Part shown: in pieces, positions 20,180 through 28,977 of the stretch | Layout: each line of letters starts with the position of its first letter | How positions within the stretch are numbered: the first letter of the stretch is position 1 | Assembly: GCA_030407315.1 (NCBI GenBank) | Contig: JALQPE010000317.1 | Location: forward strand, 124,001-188,000 | Reading direction: 5' to 3' | Length of the DNA: 64,000 nucleotides | From: Asparagopsis taxiformis | Lineage: Eukaryota; Rhodophyta; Florideophyceae; Bonnemaisoniales; Bonnemaisoniaceae | The notes under the pieces: generated by a model | Told to the model about the DNA's origin: nothing | Seen by the model: the letters and a program-made list of their open reading frames with translations, nothing else | Database searches by the model: none | Program-made: the position numbers and the translations under genes

Positions 20180-20520
20180 GATTGGTTTGGACGATGGGCA
20201 CGGGTGAGGGACGAGATTTGGGTTATGGGGAGATAGTGAAATCGGGAATATTTGATCCGCATCAGTAGATATCTAGAGGGAGCACCTATGAGGTGAGCTG
20301 GCGCTGGTAATCACAACGTATTACACGTTGCCAGCGCGGAGCAAAATAATTGGCTCTGGTTGTGTTTGGTATCAGAGCAGGGTGACCGCAAGAAATCGTC
20401 ATGGGCGGCGCAAGTCGATTGAGCTGTCATGAAATTGTGTGAGGACATGCAAGTTGTAGCTTTGACTTTGTCTACTTAAATGGGTCAAGCGGATAGGGAT
20501 GTCGCTGTAGTGCAAGCATC
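20180..20520. other. Divergent promoter region FIST / NUMOD3 gene
   Basis: 341 nt between two divergently transcribed genes for probable plastid proteins; it contains the strong hairpin at 20301-20337 (separate entry). Confidence 0.5.
20301..20337. repeat. Bulged hairpin in a divergent promoter
   Basis: GCGCTGG (20301-20307) pairs with CCAGCGC (20331-20337), and CAACGT (20314-20319) pairs with ACGTTG (20325-20330) around a 5-nt loop, with a one-sided 6-nt bulge TAATCA. GTAAT and ATTAC inside the same element can form a competing stem. Confidence 0.6.
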
Positions 20521-21540
20521 ATGGAAACAGGATTTGTGTCTCCAATAGCGCTACCAACTCGGCAAACACTCGCCGCTGCGAGTACATCGCTATGTAAACG
20601 CAGAAAATGTGTCAAATGTATCGCAAGTCCGATGCCCAATTATCGACCAAAGCCAATTGAGCTAGCGGAGTTTGGAGACCTCCCCAAAATGCAACTACCG
20701 GTTCCAGTTTCGCGAAAGATATACAATCATAGCGAAGAAACGAAGCGCAAAATCGGCGAGAGCGTGTCGCGACGAGCGGCACGCAAACGAGAGCTGGTCC
20801 GGCTAAGCCAGGAAACGCTGCAGAGTGCGGACAAGAAAAGCAAGAAAAAGGGCATGCCCGAAGAGCAGCGGGCCAAAATCTCGGCGGCTATGAAGGGGCG
20901 TGCCAAATCCGAGTCGCATCGCGAAAAGCTACGAAAACGATTTGTGGGCGATCAAAATCCCATGTATGGACGCAAAATGTCTGAAGAGTCGCGGCAGAAA
21001 ATTTCCAAGGCGCTAGCTGGGAAGAAGAGGAGTGGACAAAAAGTTGAGGAGGAGACGATACAGCGCGGTGGCATGATCGATCTGGACGAGGAAATGTTGG
21101 AAAAGCTGCGTGCCAAGGCGCGCGACTCGAAACTGCTGTCAAACGGTAAGAAAAAGCGGGCGGAAAAAGATGTACAGGACAGTTTGGAAGCTGAACAACT
21201 GGATGAGCTACTGGAACGGGTGGCGAGACTGGACGAGCCGCCGGAATCGGTGGTGAAGACACGCGAGACTACGATTAAGGGCGGCGGGGCGATTCGTAAT
21301 AGCCGACGGAAACGAGGGCGCAGAATGGAGGAGGTTAAGGACGTTGAACAGGGAGTGGAGGCTAGGGAGACATTAAAGAAGGCAGTGGACAAGGGGTGCG
21401 TTGTTTGTTCGGGAACTGGGTTTACGGCATGCGCGGAATGTGTGGGAAGTTTCGGTGTGGCCACAACCAAATGTCCGACTTGCTTCGGAGCCGGTCATGT
21501 ATTCTGCGAGAAATGCCAAGGTGCCGGTGTTGTTGTATAA
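20521..21540 (+). CDS. NUMOD3-repeat protein with a C-terminal DnaJ-type zinc-finger, probable plastid
   Basis: 339 aa. The leader METGFVSPIALPTRQ looks like a red-algal transit peptide. Three NUMOD3 motifs, short helices known as DNA-binding modules of homing endonucleases, follow at about residues 70-165 (HSEETKRKIGESVSRR, MPEEQRAKISAAMKGR, MSEESRQKISKALAGKK), with the LRKRFVGDQNPMYG spacer between them. A Lys/Glu-rich coiled region comes next. The last 50 residues carry four CxxC pairs in CxxCxGxG style (CVVCSGTG, CAECVG, CPTCFGAG, CEKCQGAG) as in BSD2/DnaJ zinc fingers. No nuclease domain is present. The likely role is plastid nucleic-acid or protein handling; this is inference. Confidence 0.82.
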   Translation: METGFVSPIALPTRQTLAAASTSLCKRRKCVKCIASPMPNYRPKPIELAEFGDLPKMQLPVPVSRKIYNHSEETKRKIGESVSRRAARKRELVRLSQETLQSADKKSKKKGMPEEQRAKISAAMKGRAKSESHREKLRKRFVGDQNPMYGRKMSEESRQKISKALAGKKRSGQKVEEETIQRGGMIDLDEEMLEKLRAKARDSKLLSNGKKKRAEKDVQDSLEAEQLDELLERVARLDEPPESVVKTRETTIKGGGAIRNSRRKRGRRMEEVKDVEQGVEARETLKKAVDKGCVVCSGTGFTACAECVGSFGVATTKCPTCFGAGHVFCEKCQGAGVVV

Positions 21541-21711
21541 GTTTGAGAATAAAATGATGCGAGTTTTTTGCATCATGCCAATTTAGGGCGCGCTGACGCG
21601 ACCTGATCGCGCCCGTCGTCATCTGCATCATCCATTGAGACGTCGTTCAAACAGCCACGTGCGACGTGACAGCACACGTCCATCTCATCCCACTGCAAAT
21701 AAACCAAAGCC

Positions 21712-23019
21712 ATGAATTCGACGACGGAGCCGACGCCGCACCAGCCGCCAACGCTGATCGCCTCGCCGCTGACCGCGATGCGTTCCGTCGCCGAGCCAGT
21801 CTACTCGTTTGCCAAATCCAAAATCCAAGTGCTCCTACTGGAAAATGTCAACCAGTCCGCGATAGATCTCTTCAAATCCGAGACCTTCCAACTGGACATT
21901 GTATCCAAGGCGCTGACAGAGGACGAGCTCGTAGCACGCATCAAAGGCGTCCATCTCCTCTGCATTCGCTCCAAAACGCGCGTCACCGAGCGTGTGCTAG
22001 CCGCCGCAGACCGTCTGCTCTGCATCGGCTGTTTCTGCATCGGCACCGACCAGGTACGATTACCAGCAGCCGAAGCGGCTGGCATTCCCGTCTTCAACGC
22101 GCCATTTTCCAACACGCGTTCCGTAGCCGAACTCGTGCTCGGCGAGATCATCTGTCTGTCGCGCAAGCTCTGCGACAAGTCGCGCGACGCGCATGAAGGT
22201 GTCTGGAACAAATCGGCAGCCGGTTGCGCAGAGGTGCGTGGCAAGACGCTTGGCATTGTCGGCTATGGACACATTGGATCGCAGCTGTCCATTCTCGCCG
22301 AAGCGCTCGGAATGAACGTTGTGTATTACGATGTGGTGTCCGTGTTGCCAATCGGAAATGGTCGTTCGATGCCGAGTCTGGTGCATGTGCTCGAACAGGC
22401 CGATTTTGTTTCGTTGCATGTGCCCAAAGCGCCGTCGACAAATAACATGATCACGGCCAAGGAGCTGGCGACTATGAAGAAGGGCGCTGCGTTGATCAAT
22501 GCGTCGCGTGGCACTGTGGTGGATATTGATGCGCTTGCGGACGCGTTGCGTAACGGCCATTTGTCCGGTGCAGCTTTGGATGTGTTTCCGTCCGAGCCGG
22601 GTAAGAATGGGCCTGGGTTTGAATCGCCGTTGCGCGGTCTGCCCAATGTGATTCTCACGCCGCATATTGGCGGCTCGACGGCAGAGGCACAGCGTAATAT
22701 CGGTGTGGAGGTTTCGTCGGCCATGATACGGTTTGTTAATCAAGGGTCGACGGTCGGTTCTGTCAACTTTCCAAACTTGGATATCCCGCAGACGACAGAG
22801 TGCCATCGTATTCTCAATGTGCATCGAAATGTTCCAGGTGTGCTCAGTAGCATTAATGGTATTTTATCGGATACGAAGAGCAATGTTACGTCGCAGATAC
22901 TGGGCACTTCGACAGCCATTGGGTACATCATTATTGATGTGAACAAGGAGACGAGCGGTGAGACCAAGCAGGCTATCTCTAATCTGCCTACGTCGATCGC
23001 TACGAGAATTTTGTATTGA
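21712..23019 (+). CDS. serA: D-3-phosphoglycerate dehydrogenase with ACT domain
   Basis: This enzyme catalyses the first step of the phosphorylated serine pathway, oxidising 3-phosphoglycerate with NAD+. The 435-aa reading has the NAD-binding loop GIVGYGHIGSQLSILAEALG, the catalytic Arg region ASRGTVVD, the Glu at DVFPSEP and the His of LTPHIGGSTAEAQ. A C-terminal ACT domain (about residues 360-435) for serine feedback follows. Length and order match the E. coli SerA and yeast SER3/SER33 class rather than the longer plastid type of plants. The first 40 residues are a polar leader without a clear transit signature. Confidence 0.95.
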   Translation: MNSTTEPTPHQPPTLIASPLTAMRSVAEPVYSFAKSKIQVLLLENVNQSAIDLFKSETFQLDIVSKALTEDELVARIKGVHLLCIRSKTRVTERVLAAADRLLCIGCFCIGTDQVRLPAAEAAGIPVFNAPFSNTRSVAELVLGEIICLSRKLCDKSRDAHEGVWNKSAAGCAEVRGKTLGIVGYGHIGSQLSILAEALGMNVVYYDVVSVLPIGNGRSMPSLVHVLEQADFVSLHVPKAPSTNNMITAKELATMKKGAALINASRGTVVDIDALADALRNGHLSGAALDVFPSEPGKNGPGFESPLRGLPNVILTPHIGGSTAEAQRNIGVEVSSAMIRFVNQGSTVGSVNFPNLDIPQTTECHRILNVHRNVPGVLSSINGILSDTKSNVTSQILGTSTAIGYIIIDVNKETSGETKQAISNLPTSIATRILY

Positions 23020-23157
23020 TGCCGATTGCGGTTGGTGTGAATAGTCGACGGATAAGATTTCGCATGGTTGCTTTACAATTTGACAGTGCAAGCGGCAAAA
23101 TGTACGCATAGACCGACCTGCTCGCAGAAAGCTATTCAAATGTTAAAGTCACGTGAT

Positions 23158-23981
23158 TCACGCAGCAGACTTGATAGAATCGGAGATCCATTCAAAGCCC
23201 TCTTTCAGCCCATCTCCTCGAAGTGCACTCGTTCCGATGATAGTCCATTTCTTGTCGACAATCGACGAAAGTCCCAGCGATTCTGCAATTTCAGCTGTCG
23301 CCAACGCCTCCGGCATGTCTTGCTTATTGGCAAAAACGCATACAACAGCATTCTTCAATTCCTCCTCCTCGATGATAGTCATCAACTCCCGCTTCGCCAC
23401 CTGCATTCTCTTATGGTCGCAACTGTCCACGACGAAAATCACCGCCTCCTGTTCCTGATAGTACGACCGCCAATACGGACGGATGCTTTCCTGTCCGCCG
23501 AGATCCCATACCTGTGCTTTCAACTTGCCGACCTCTGCGCGCATGGACAAACATGTTAGCCAACTGCATGTACACACGCCCGCTCCAAATGCACTCTCAT
23601 TCGCGCTGTCGCTTACCTATTTGTTCGGCGTTAAACCCAATTGCTGTACGCGCACGAGCGATTTCACAAAGACACACACGCAAACAGTCAGACTCTCGCA
23701 GCGGCAATTCGGACGCCCGTGTAACATAGTCGCGCTACGGACACGTACTTGGCACAGTTGAATGGAAGGTACCCTCCTTCAGTCGGTACAAGATGGACGT
23801 CTTGCCAGCTATGGCGCAAACACATGTAGACGGTTAGAAAATGTTGCACTGCGCGCTTCGCGTCAAGTGCATGACAGTCGCATCTGCTATTCAACGCACC
23901 GTTGTCAAGACCCAGGATGAGGATTCGGACCTCCTTATCGCCGAAGAGCGATGAGATAACCCACGATAATGCGTTGCCCAT
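23158..23981 (-). CDS. ARL1: ARL1-type small GTPase, four exons
   Basis: ARL1 is an ARF-family GTPase acting at the trans-Golgi in golgin recruitment and vesicle traffic. Exons are 23981-23900, 23808-23749, 23643-23617 and 23534-23158, with introns of 91, 105 and 82 nt, all GT-AG. The joined reading is 181 aa, the normal length. It has Gly2 for myristoylation (MGNALSW), P-loop GLDNAGKTS, switch I PTIGFN, switch II WDLGGQ and the guanine-specificity NKQD. Exon 3 is only 27 nt. SIRPYWRSYY and the overall match favour ARL1 over ARF1. Confidence 0.93.
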
Positions 23982-24440
23982 GGCGCGTCAAAAAGAGTGT
24001 GAGACGAGAGAAAGTTATGTGGTGCAGCGAGCTGAACGCTCGTATGGCAGTTGAAAGTGCACACAGATTTCAACAATTGATACGCGCTTCAGTGGAGTCA
24101 CTTGGCGAGTAAATGCAGTCGATGGAATGTGCGGCACGTCGTTAGCGGATCGGTAAACAAGTGAGGAAGGGTGCAAAAAGTTGCTGCTCTACCAACACCT
24201 TGCACTGGATGAACAGGTGTCAGACTCGGGACGCTCGTGTGCAGCAAATATAAAGGTCCTCCTTTAGTGCACTTTCTGGCCAGAGATGTTACAAGTACTA
24301 CTGTATCAGATTTATGTTTATTTACTACGGCCCTGTGTGTGCTCCACCAAACGCATAATATGAAATATAATAACCACCGCTCGGCGACCTTGATCGTCTG
24401 TTTTCACAATTTTCAACGCGATGCTCATCACTCCAAAGCA
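23982..24440. other. Divergent region ARL1 / METTL1
   Basis: 459 nt. The METTL1 frame is open upstream to an ATG at 24237, but that extension has no protein-like character. No other feature seen. Confidence 0.45.
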
Positions 24441-25292
24441 ATGACAGCTGAACAACAGCAAAACGTCTCTGTGCCTAAGCAGACTTCAGAGCAGCAAAAT
24501 GAATCAAGTCTGCAAACGGGTGGTGCAGGCACAGACAAACCAGCCACTGCGTCTGCAGAGCAAACGATTCAGGAAAAGGGAATTGCGGGACGAGTACGCT
24601 GGATGACCAGTAAGCGAGATTTCCGTGCAAGAGCGCATTCAAACCCATTGAATGACGGTTTATTCGAGCCTCCTTTGCATCCGTCCAAATTTTCTCTCGA
24701 CAAATTGTACGACAACCCACCGACAGCACAGGTGGATTGGTGCGATGTAGGGTGCGGTTATGGTGGGCTTCTTGCCAGTCTCAGCGTGGCATTCCCGGAC
24801 AAGACGATGCTTGGGCTGGAAATTCGCGATCGTGTGACCGACTTTTGTCGCAAAAGAGTCATAGACATGCGCAAGGAGTATCCAGGTAGTTATGGCAATA
24901 TTGCGTTTGAAAGGACCAATGCTATGAAGTATCTGCCAAACTATTTCTGCAAGGGGAGCTTAGAGAAGCTGTTCTTCTGCTATCCTGATCCGCACTTTAA
25001 GAAGAAGAAGCAGCGACAGAGGATTATTTCGCCACAGTTACTGGCGGAATATGCGTACATTTTGAAGCAAGGGGTGGGCATTGTGTATGTGGTCACAGAT
25101 GTAGAGGAATTGTTTCAATGGATGACCGAGAGACTTGACAAGCATCCGCTTTTCAAGAGGAGAAGTGAGCAGGAGCATCGCGCTGATTTAGTCACAAGTT
25201 TTGTCAGGGATATGACCGATGAGGCACAAAGGGTCGATAAGAGCGATCGTGGTAAATATGATGCTTCGTTTTTACGCGTTATGAATCCTTAG
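24441..25292 (+). CDS. METTL1: Cytosolic tRNA (guanine-N7)-methyltransferase catalytic subunit (METTL1/TRM8)
   Basis: This is the catalytic subunit that, with a WD40 partner (WDR4/TRM82), makes m7G46 in cytosolic and nuclear tRNAs. From the ATG at 24441 the protein is 283 aa. Seen are the entry motif RWMTSKRDFRARAHSNPL, SAM loop DVGCGYGGLL, LGLEIRDRVTDF, and the TRM8 signature FFCYPDPHFKKKKQRQRII, then YVVTDVEELFQWM. The Gln-rich first 50 residues are variable in the family. Its last 14 nt overlap the 3' end of the antisense SPCS1 gene. Confidence 0.94.
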   Translation: MTAEQQQNVSVPKQTSEQQNESSLQTGGAGTDKPATASAEQTIQEKGIAGRVRWMTSKRDFRARAHSNPLNDGLFEPPLHPSKFSLDKLYDNPPTAQVDWCDVGCGYGGLLASLSVAFPDKTMLGLEIRDRVTDFCRKRVIDMRKEYPGSYGNIAFERTNAMKYLPNYFCKGSLEKLFFCYPDPHFKKKKQRQRIISPQLLAEYAYILKQGVGIVYVVTDVEELFQWMTERLDKHPLFKRRSEQEHRADLVTSFVRDMTDEAQRVDKSDRGKYDASFLRVMNP

Positions 25293-25600
25293 TTGAGTTG
25301 GACGATTCCTTGACAAACGGCAGCGGGTTACGATTATAAAAAGGCCACTCCGGAAGGCAGAGCTGATCAACCATAATTCATTTCATGTAGTGCGTTAGAA
25401 GTTGAACAGTAATGTCACTTGTGATGAGATTGGATTGTCTACCAACTTACCAATGCGCTTAGACAGAGACCTCCGGCAAAAATCTTGAACATTACTGTTA
25501 CATCATCAAAGACAAAGGTCAACGCACATGCCAGTGCTGTGCTTACCCACATGATCACCAGAAATAGTCTTTCGCATTTGTGCTGCCCTTTCAGATCCAT
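25279..25600 (-). CDS. SPCS1: Signal peptidase complex subunit 1 (SPC12), two exons
   Basis: SPCS1 is a small two-span ER membrane subunit that modulates signal-peptidase substrate choice. Exon 1 (25600-25451) reads MDLKGQHKCERLF, then a hydrophobic hairpin. An 88-nt intron with a GTAAGT donor follows, and exon 2 (25362-25279) supplies LPEWPFYNRNPLPF, the conserved WP...NP motif of the family. The total is 77 aa, a normal size. The stop codon and last residues overlap METTL1 tail to tail on the opposite strand by 14 nt. Too short and split to be seen as one frame, but the two halves together are convincing. Confidence 0.88.
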
Positions 25601-26053
25601 AACTTGTTCTCGTTTTCCGCCGAACAACTCAACGTATTCCCTGCAAACCTGTCGGCAATGCGCAGAAGATTGTGTCGACAGGTAACGAAAACCAAAGGAG
25701 AGCCTATTGGTCTGAACGAGGCATCACAGTCTAGGTTGATTGACTGCAATTTAAAAAAACAGAAATCGACGAGCATTGCTGTTACACCGGTGCCCATCGA
25801 CATCCGCAGGCAAAGGTGTTGACAATTTGCACCGGTGTTTCGAAAAGAACCTGCACAGAAGGATTGTCATGTCAGGTCGGATGTTCTTCTGGACGTACTT
25901 CTACTCGTCAAGTCAACAGCCAACCATTTCCACCTCCCTTGTACATTTTCGAAACTCGCATGACTTTCGAGGTCAATCGTCGCAATCGTCATCACACCAC
26001 TGCAACTCGCTTGCACCATCGTGCAGCTCAACTATATTTCCACTCACTACTCG
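25601..26053. other. Divergent region SPCS1 / small membrane protein
   Basis: About 450 nt with no coding sequence that I would defend. Confidence 0.4.
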
Positions 26054-26443
26054 ATGAGCAGTATAGACGTGGAACCTCGTCCAGCACCGGCAGTCGTTGA
26101 GGATGAAAATGATGTTGCGACGCGATACGACCCGCGCGATACACATGCATTGGACCGCACGTACTCTTCCGTCCTCCGCACAGTGTTCCAAGTCACTTTT
26201 GCTGGCGTGTCGTTGACCAGGCTGGTCACCCCGATTACAACTGCTCTTGGGATGCTTTATATAGGTTCTATGCTTTGTCTGCTTTTTGTTTCGGCTGCTC
26301 GCCATTCGCTGAATGCGAGGAGCATTCATAGCGGTGTCTTTCGAATTGACACATTGTCTCCAGTAATGCTCCTCCTTCTCGGCCTTGCTGCTACTGTTGG
26401 TGCTGCGATATACTCACTGCAACGGTTTCTGCAAATGGACTAG
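26054..26443 (+). CDS. Small multi-span membrane protein, possibly DUF202-like
   Basis: A 129-aa protein with a polar, acidic 40-residue N-terminus and two or three hydrophobic segments (VTPITTALGMLYIGSMLCLL and SPVMLLLLGLAATVGAAIY being the clearest). RTVFQVTFAGVSLTR recalls the RTxLAxxRTxL segment of DUF202 proteins, which also occur in vacuolar VTC complexes, but the match is weak. The ATG at 26054 is the first in-frame ATG; the frame before it has only non-ATG starts. Single exon. Confidence 0.6.
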   Translation: MSSIDVEPRPAPAVVEDENDVATRYDPRDTHALDRTYSSVLRTVFQVTFAGVSLTRLVTPITTALGMLYIGSMLCLLFVSAARHSLNARSIHSGVFRIDTLSPVMLLLLGLAATVGAAIYSLQRFLQMD

Positions 26444-26585
26444 CTCTCTTCCGATGGGATGATGTCTGCTAAATTTGGACTCAGGTCATCCGGCCTTGTG
26501 CAAATCTAGAAAATTTTCGTCCACACGTCTTTGTATTACTTCAGACTGATGGGATGTGTTTACTTAAATATACACATGCGAGCGC

Positions 26586-28547
26586 TCAAGTATTCAAACC
26601 AATGGCATAGGATCGACCATTGGGGTTATGGATTGCAGTCACCGAAGGCTCGCTGATACACCACTCATACCATACCTTACTTGACGATATGCAGCGCCAC
26701 ATATGTGCGCTCAGCGTTTTACCACCCTCAACATACATGGGTGTCGAGATGGGGAAAAAGATCGGGAACCAGGAGAACATTCCGTCTGAAAACGTTTCTG
26801 GATTGATTGAAAGTTTCACATCCTTGTACAATACTGTTTCAAAGTAGCCCGCGAAGCCGTGAACAACGTTCGTTTCTGTGACCGGAAATTGCAACTTTGC
26901 GTATCGCGAGTTGTCTATCACAGCGCTTCGATTAGGGTGACTAAACGTAAACACAGCCCGAGGTGCCGAAACAAGCTTCCCTCGGTGTATCTTGACCACG
27001 TACGATGTTTCCATCTCTTTGATTGATTCCCCAAACGCTTTCACTTCATTATGCAACTTGGTAGATGACAAAGGCGCCAGGAAGCTTGTGTAGCTTTCTG
27101 GAATCGACACTCCATTCTCCTTCAGCAAGCTATTGGCACCGTCGAGACATTCCGGTGACAATTCATTATCTCCAAACGACCCGAGTAGTTCTGATACAAT
27201 AATATCCGCCTGAACATGACTCTCTAGCGATCGCATATCACTGGCAACAATGGTAACATTGTTCCATTCGAGCTCTTTCTTCATATTTCTTAGTGTCACA
27301 ATGGCGTTTGGATTCTTTTCTACAGCATATACCTGCACATCTTTCCCTGCCGACTCTGCTGCTCGCAAACTGCGCTTTACGAGCGGTCCGCGTCCAGCTC
27401 CTAGTACCATGATAACTGGAGTTTCTGAACCATAATCTGTATCGACGAGGCATTGACGTACAGCTTCTTCATAAGCACTGTATTTGACTGGATCTTTCTC
27501 AAAAGTTTCGTATGTTTGACTTCCAAGGTTGTGTGCCAATGGTTGCAAGGGAGCCTGCAAATAGTCATAGTATGGTGCCTCGTACGTCTCTGCCTCGGAC
27601 GAGCCGGGCATTTTGCCGAAAAGATGGGCCAAGTATTGAACAAATGGCCGATAACCATCACCACCTTTCACCTTATGTGCACGGCCAGTAAGCGCGAAAA
27701 ACGGTCTCATTTTGAACATCATCTTAATGAAATCCTGATGCTTTCTGGACAACACGGGATAACCGACTCGATTGGTGACATACGACGAGGTGGAAAGTAA
27801 AACGACACGAACGGGCTCTGCAACCCATCGTTCCAACACCGCACGAGGAGGTAGATCCGCAGTAAGTTCTAATGCGACGCCGAGATTTGGATGTTCACCA
27901 CACAAGGTTCGAATCGTATTCCAAACTTCCCATGGTTCGATTTCTCGCTCACTGGGCAATGTCATCGTTGAATCATCAAAGCCCATCGGCGGCACCTTGC
28001 CGGGCAGATCGAGCACGGGCAGCCGAAGCCATAGCTGCAAGGTAGGAGCGGACAACAGAGCTGCGGAAAGGCATCTTGCAAGATTAGCCACTCCCTGTGT
28101 ACCACCATTCGGTGGCGGAATGACGAGTGCGCGCAGCGACATGTGAGCGGCAAAGGCAACTTCCTCGGCAAATGCGGCTTCCGACGCGGCGCGAAGGACA
28201 GGGTTGGGACAATCTGGACGAATCCACGGTGAGAGCTTTGCGACAACACCAGCCATCCATTCGCCAGAGGACAATTCGAGGTCGGAGCGTGTCAATGGCT
28301 CGTCGCGAATTATGGGTGGGCAGGTTTTGGCGGGCGCGGAAGCGGCGGGCTGGGAGGGATCTGGGGGGAAATCTGGAGCGAGGGTCTGAACTCCTACACG
28401 CTCATAGCGCGGATGCGCGAGTGGGGCGAGAACGAAATCGCAGCCGGAGATTTCTGCAAGTTCGAGCGAAGCGCGGAGACGTGGAACGGCTATAACATCC
28501 AGGCCGATGTTGAGCTGGTGACCGGTTTGGGGATGTGTGACCACCAT
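26586..28547 (-). CDS. PRMT5: Protein arginine N-methyltransferase PRMT5
   Basis: PRMT5 makes symmetric dimethylarginine on histones, Sm proteins and other targets, normally with MEP50. The 653-aa reading (human is 637) has the N-terminal TIM-barrel region, the SAM loop VLGAGRGPLVKRSL, a VYAVEKNPNAIVTL acidic strand, the double-E loop SELLGSFGDNELSPECLDG and the C-terminal beta barrel ending near MYVEGG and CISSSKVWYEW. The PRMT5-specific Phe that selects symmetric methylation sits before the double-E loop (PFVQYLAHLF region). Single exon. Confidence 0.95.
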   Translation of the reverse strand: MVVTHPQTGHQLNIGLDVIAVPRLRASLELAEISGCDFVLAPLAHPRYERVGVQTLAPDFPPDPSQPAASAPAKTCPPIIRDEPLTRSDLELSSGEWMAGVVAKLSPWIRPDCPNPVLRAASEAAFAEEVAFAAHMSLRALVIPPPNGGTQGVANLARCLSAALLSAPTLQLWLRLPVLDLPGKVPPMGFDDSTMTLPSEREIEPWEVWNTIRTLCGEHPNLGVALELTADLPPRAVLERWVAEPVRVVLLSTSSYVTNRVGYPVLSRKHQDFIKMMFKMRPFFALTGRAHKVKGGDGYRPFVQYLAHLFGKMPGSSEAETYEAPYYDYLQAPLQPLAHNLGSQTYETFEKDPVKYSAYEEAVRQCLVDTDYGSETPVIMVLGAGRGPLVKRSLRAAESAGKDVQVYAVEKNPNAIVTLRNMKKELEWNNVTIVASDMRSLESHVQADIIVSELLGSFGDNELSPECLDGANSLLKENGVSIPESYTSFLAPLSSTKLHNEVKAFGESIKEMETSYVVKIHRGKLVSAPRAVFTFSHPNRSAVIDNSRYAKLQFPVTETNVVHGFAGYFETVLYKDVKLSINPETFSDGMFSWFPIFFPISTPMYVEGGKTLSAHMWRCISSSKVWYEWCISEPSVTAIHNPNGRSYAIGLNT

Positions 28548-28977
28548 CGTGGATTTGATGGATGGGTTTGGTTGAGTTGATTAGTGGTGTTCTACAGCTA
28601 TGTCGACACGGCAGCACACAGCATCGGGGAATGGACGCGATGCATCAGTGGGATCAAAGTCGATGGGATGGCGGGTGCGAGTGTGCGACGAAAGCGTTTT
28701 TGCACTTGTTTTTTCATACACGTGTACAGGTGTTGGAAACTGTGATCTAGATCTGTGCGGAATCGCGATTTGCATGCACAGCCATCCCAGCGACTACAGT
28801 TGTGTTTCTGACAGACTTCCAGCCACGCGTGCACGTCAGGCAGCCCGAGACGATATATTGCTGCAAGCTAATCAAGGGTACAGCAGTCGCCCCTTTGCTA
28901 GTTTATCTTGGCAACAATCTGACAACCTGCTTCATCCAGTCGCCATCTCGTTCACTGTCAGTCTACAACCCCCAAAC
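28548..28977. other. Divergent promoter region PRMT5 / CUE-TULIP gene
   Basis: 430 nt. The frame of the next gene is open upstream to 28600 but has non-protein composition; I take it as 5' leader. The repeated CAACAATC/CAACCTGC motifs near 28910-28935 are unremarkable. Confidence 0.4.

Noticed and set aside
20281..20430. A possible tRNA around TATCAGAGCAGGG at 20370
   Set aside because: No cloverleaf; the strong hairpin is a different structure.
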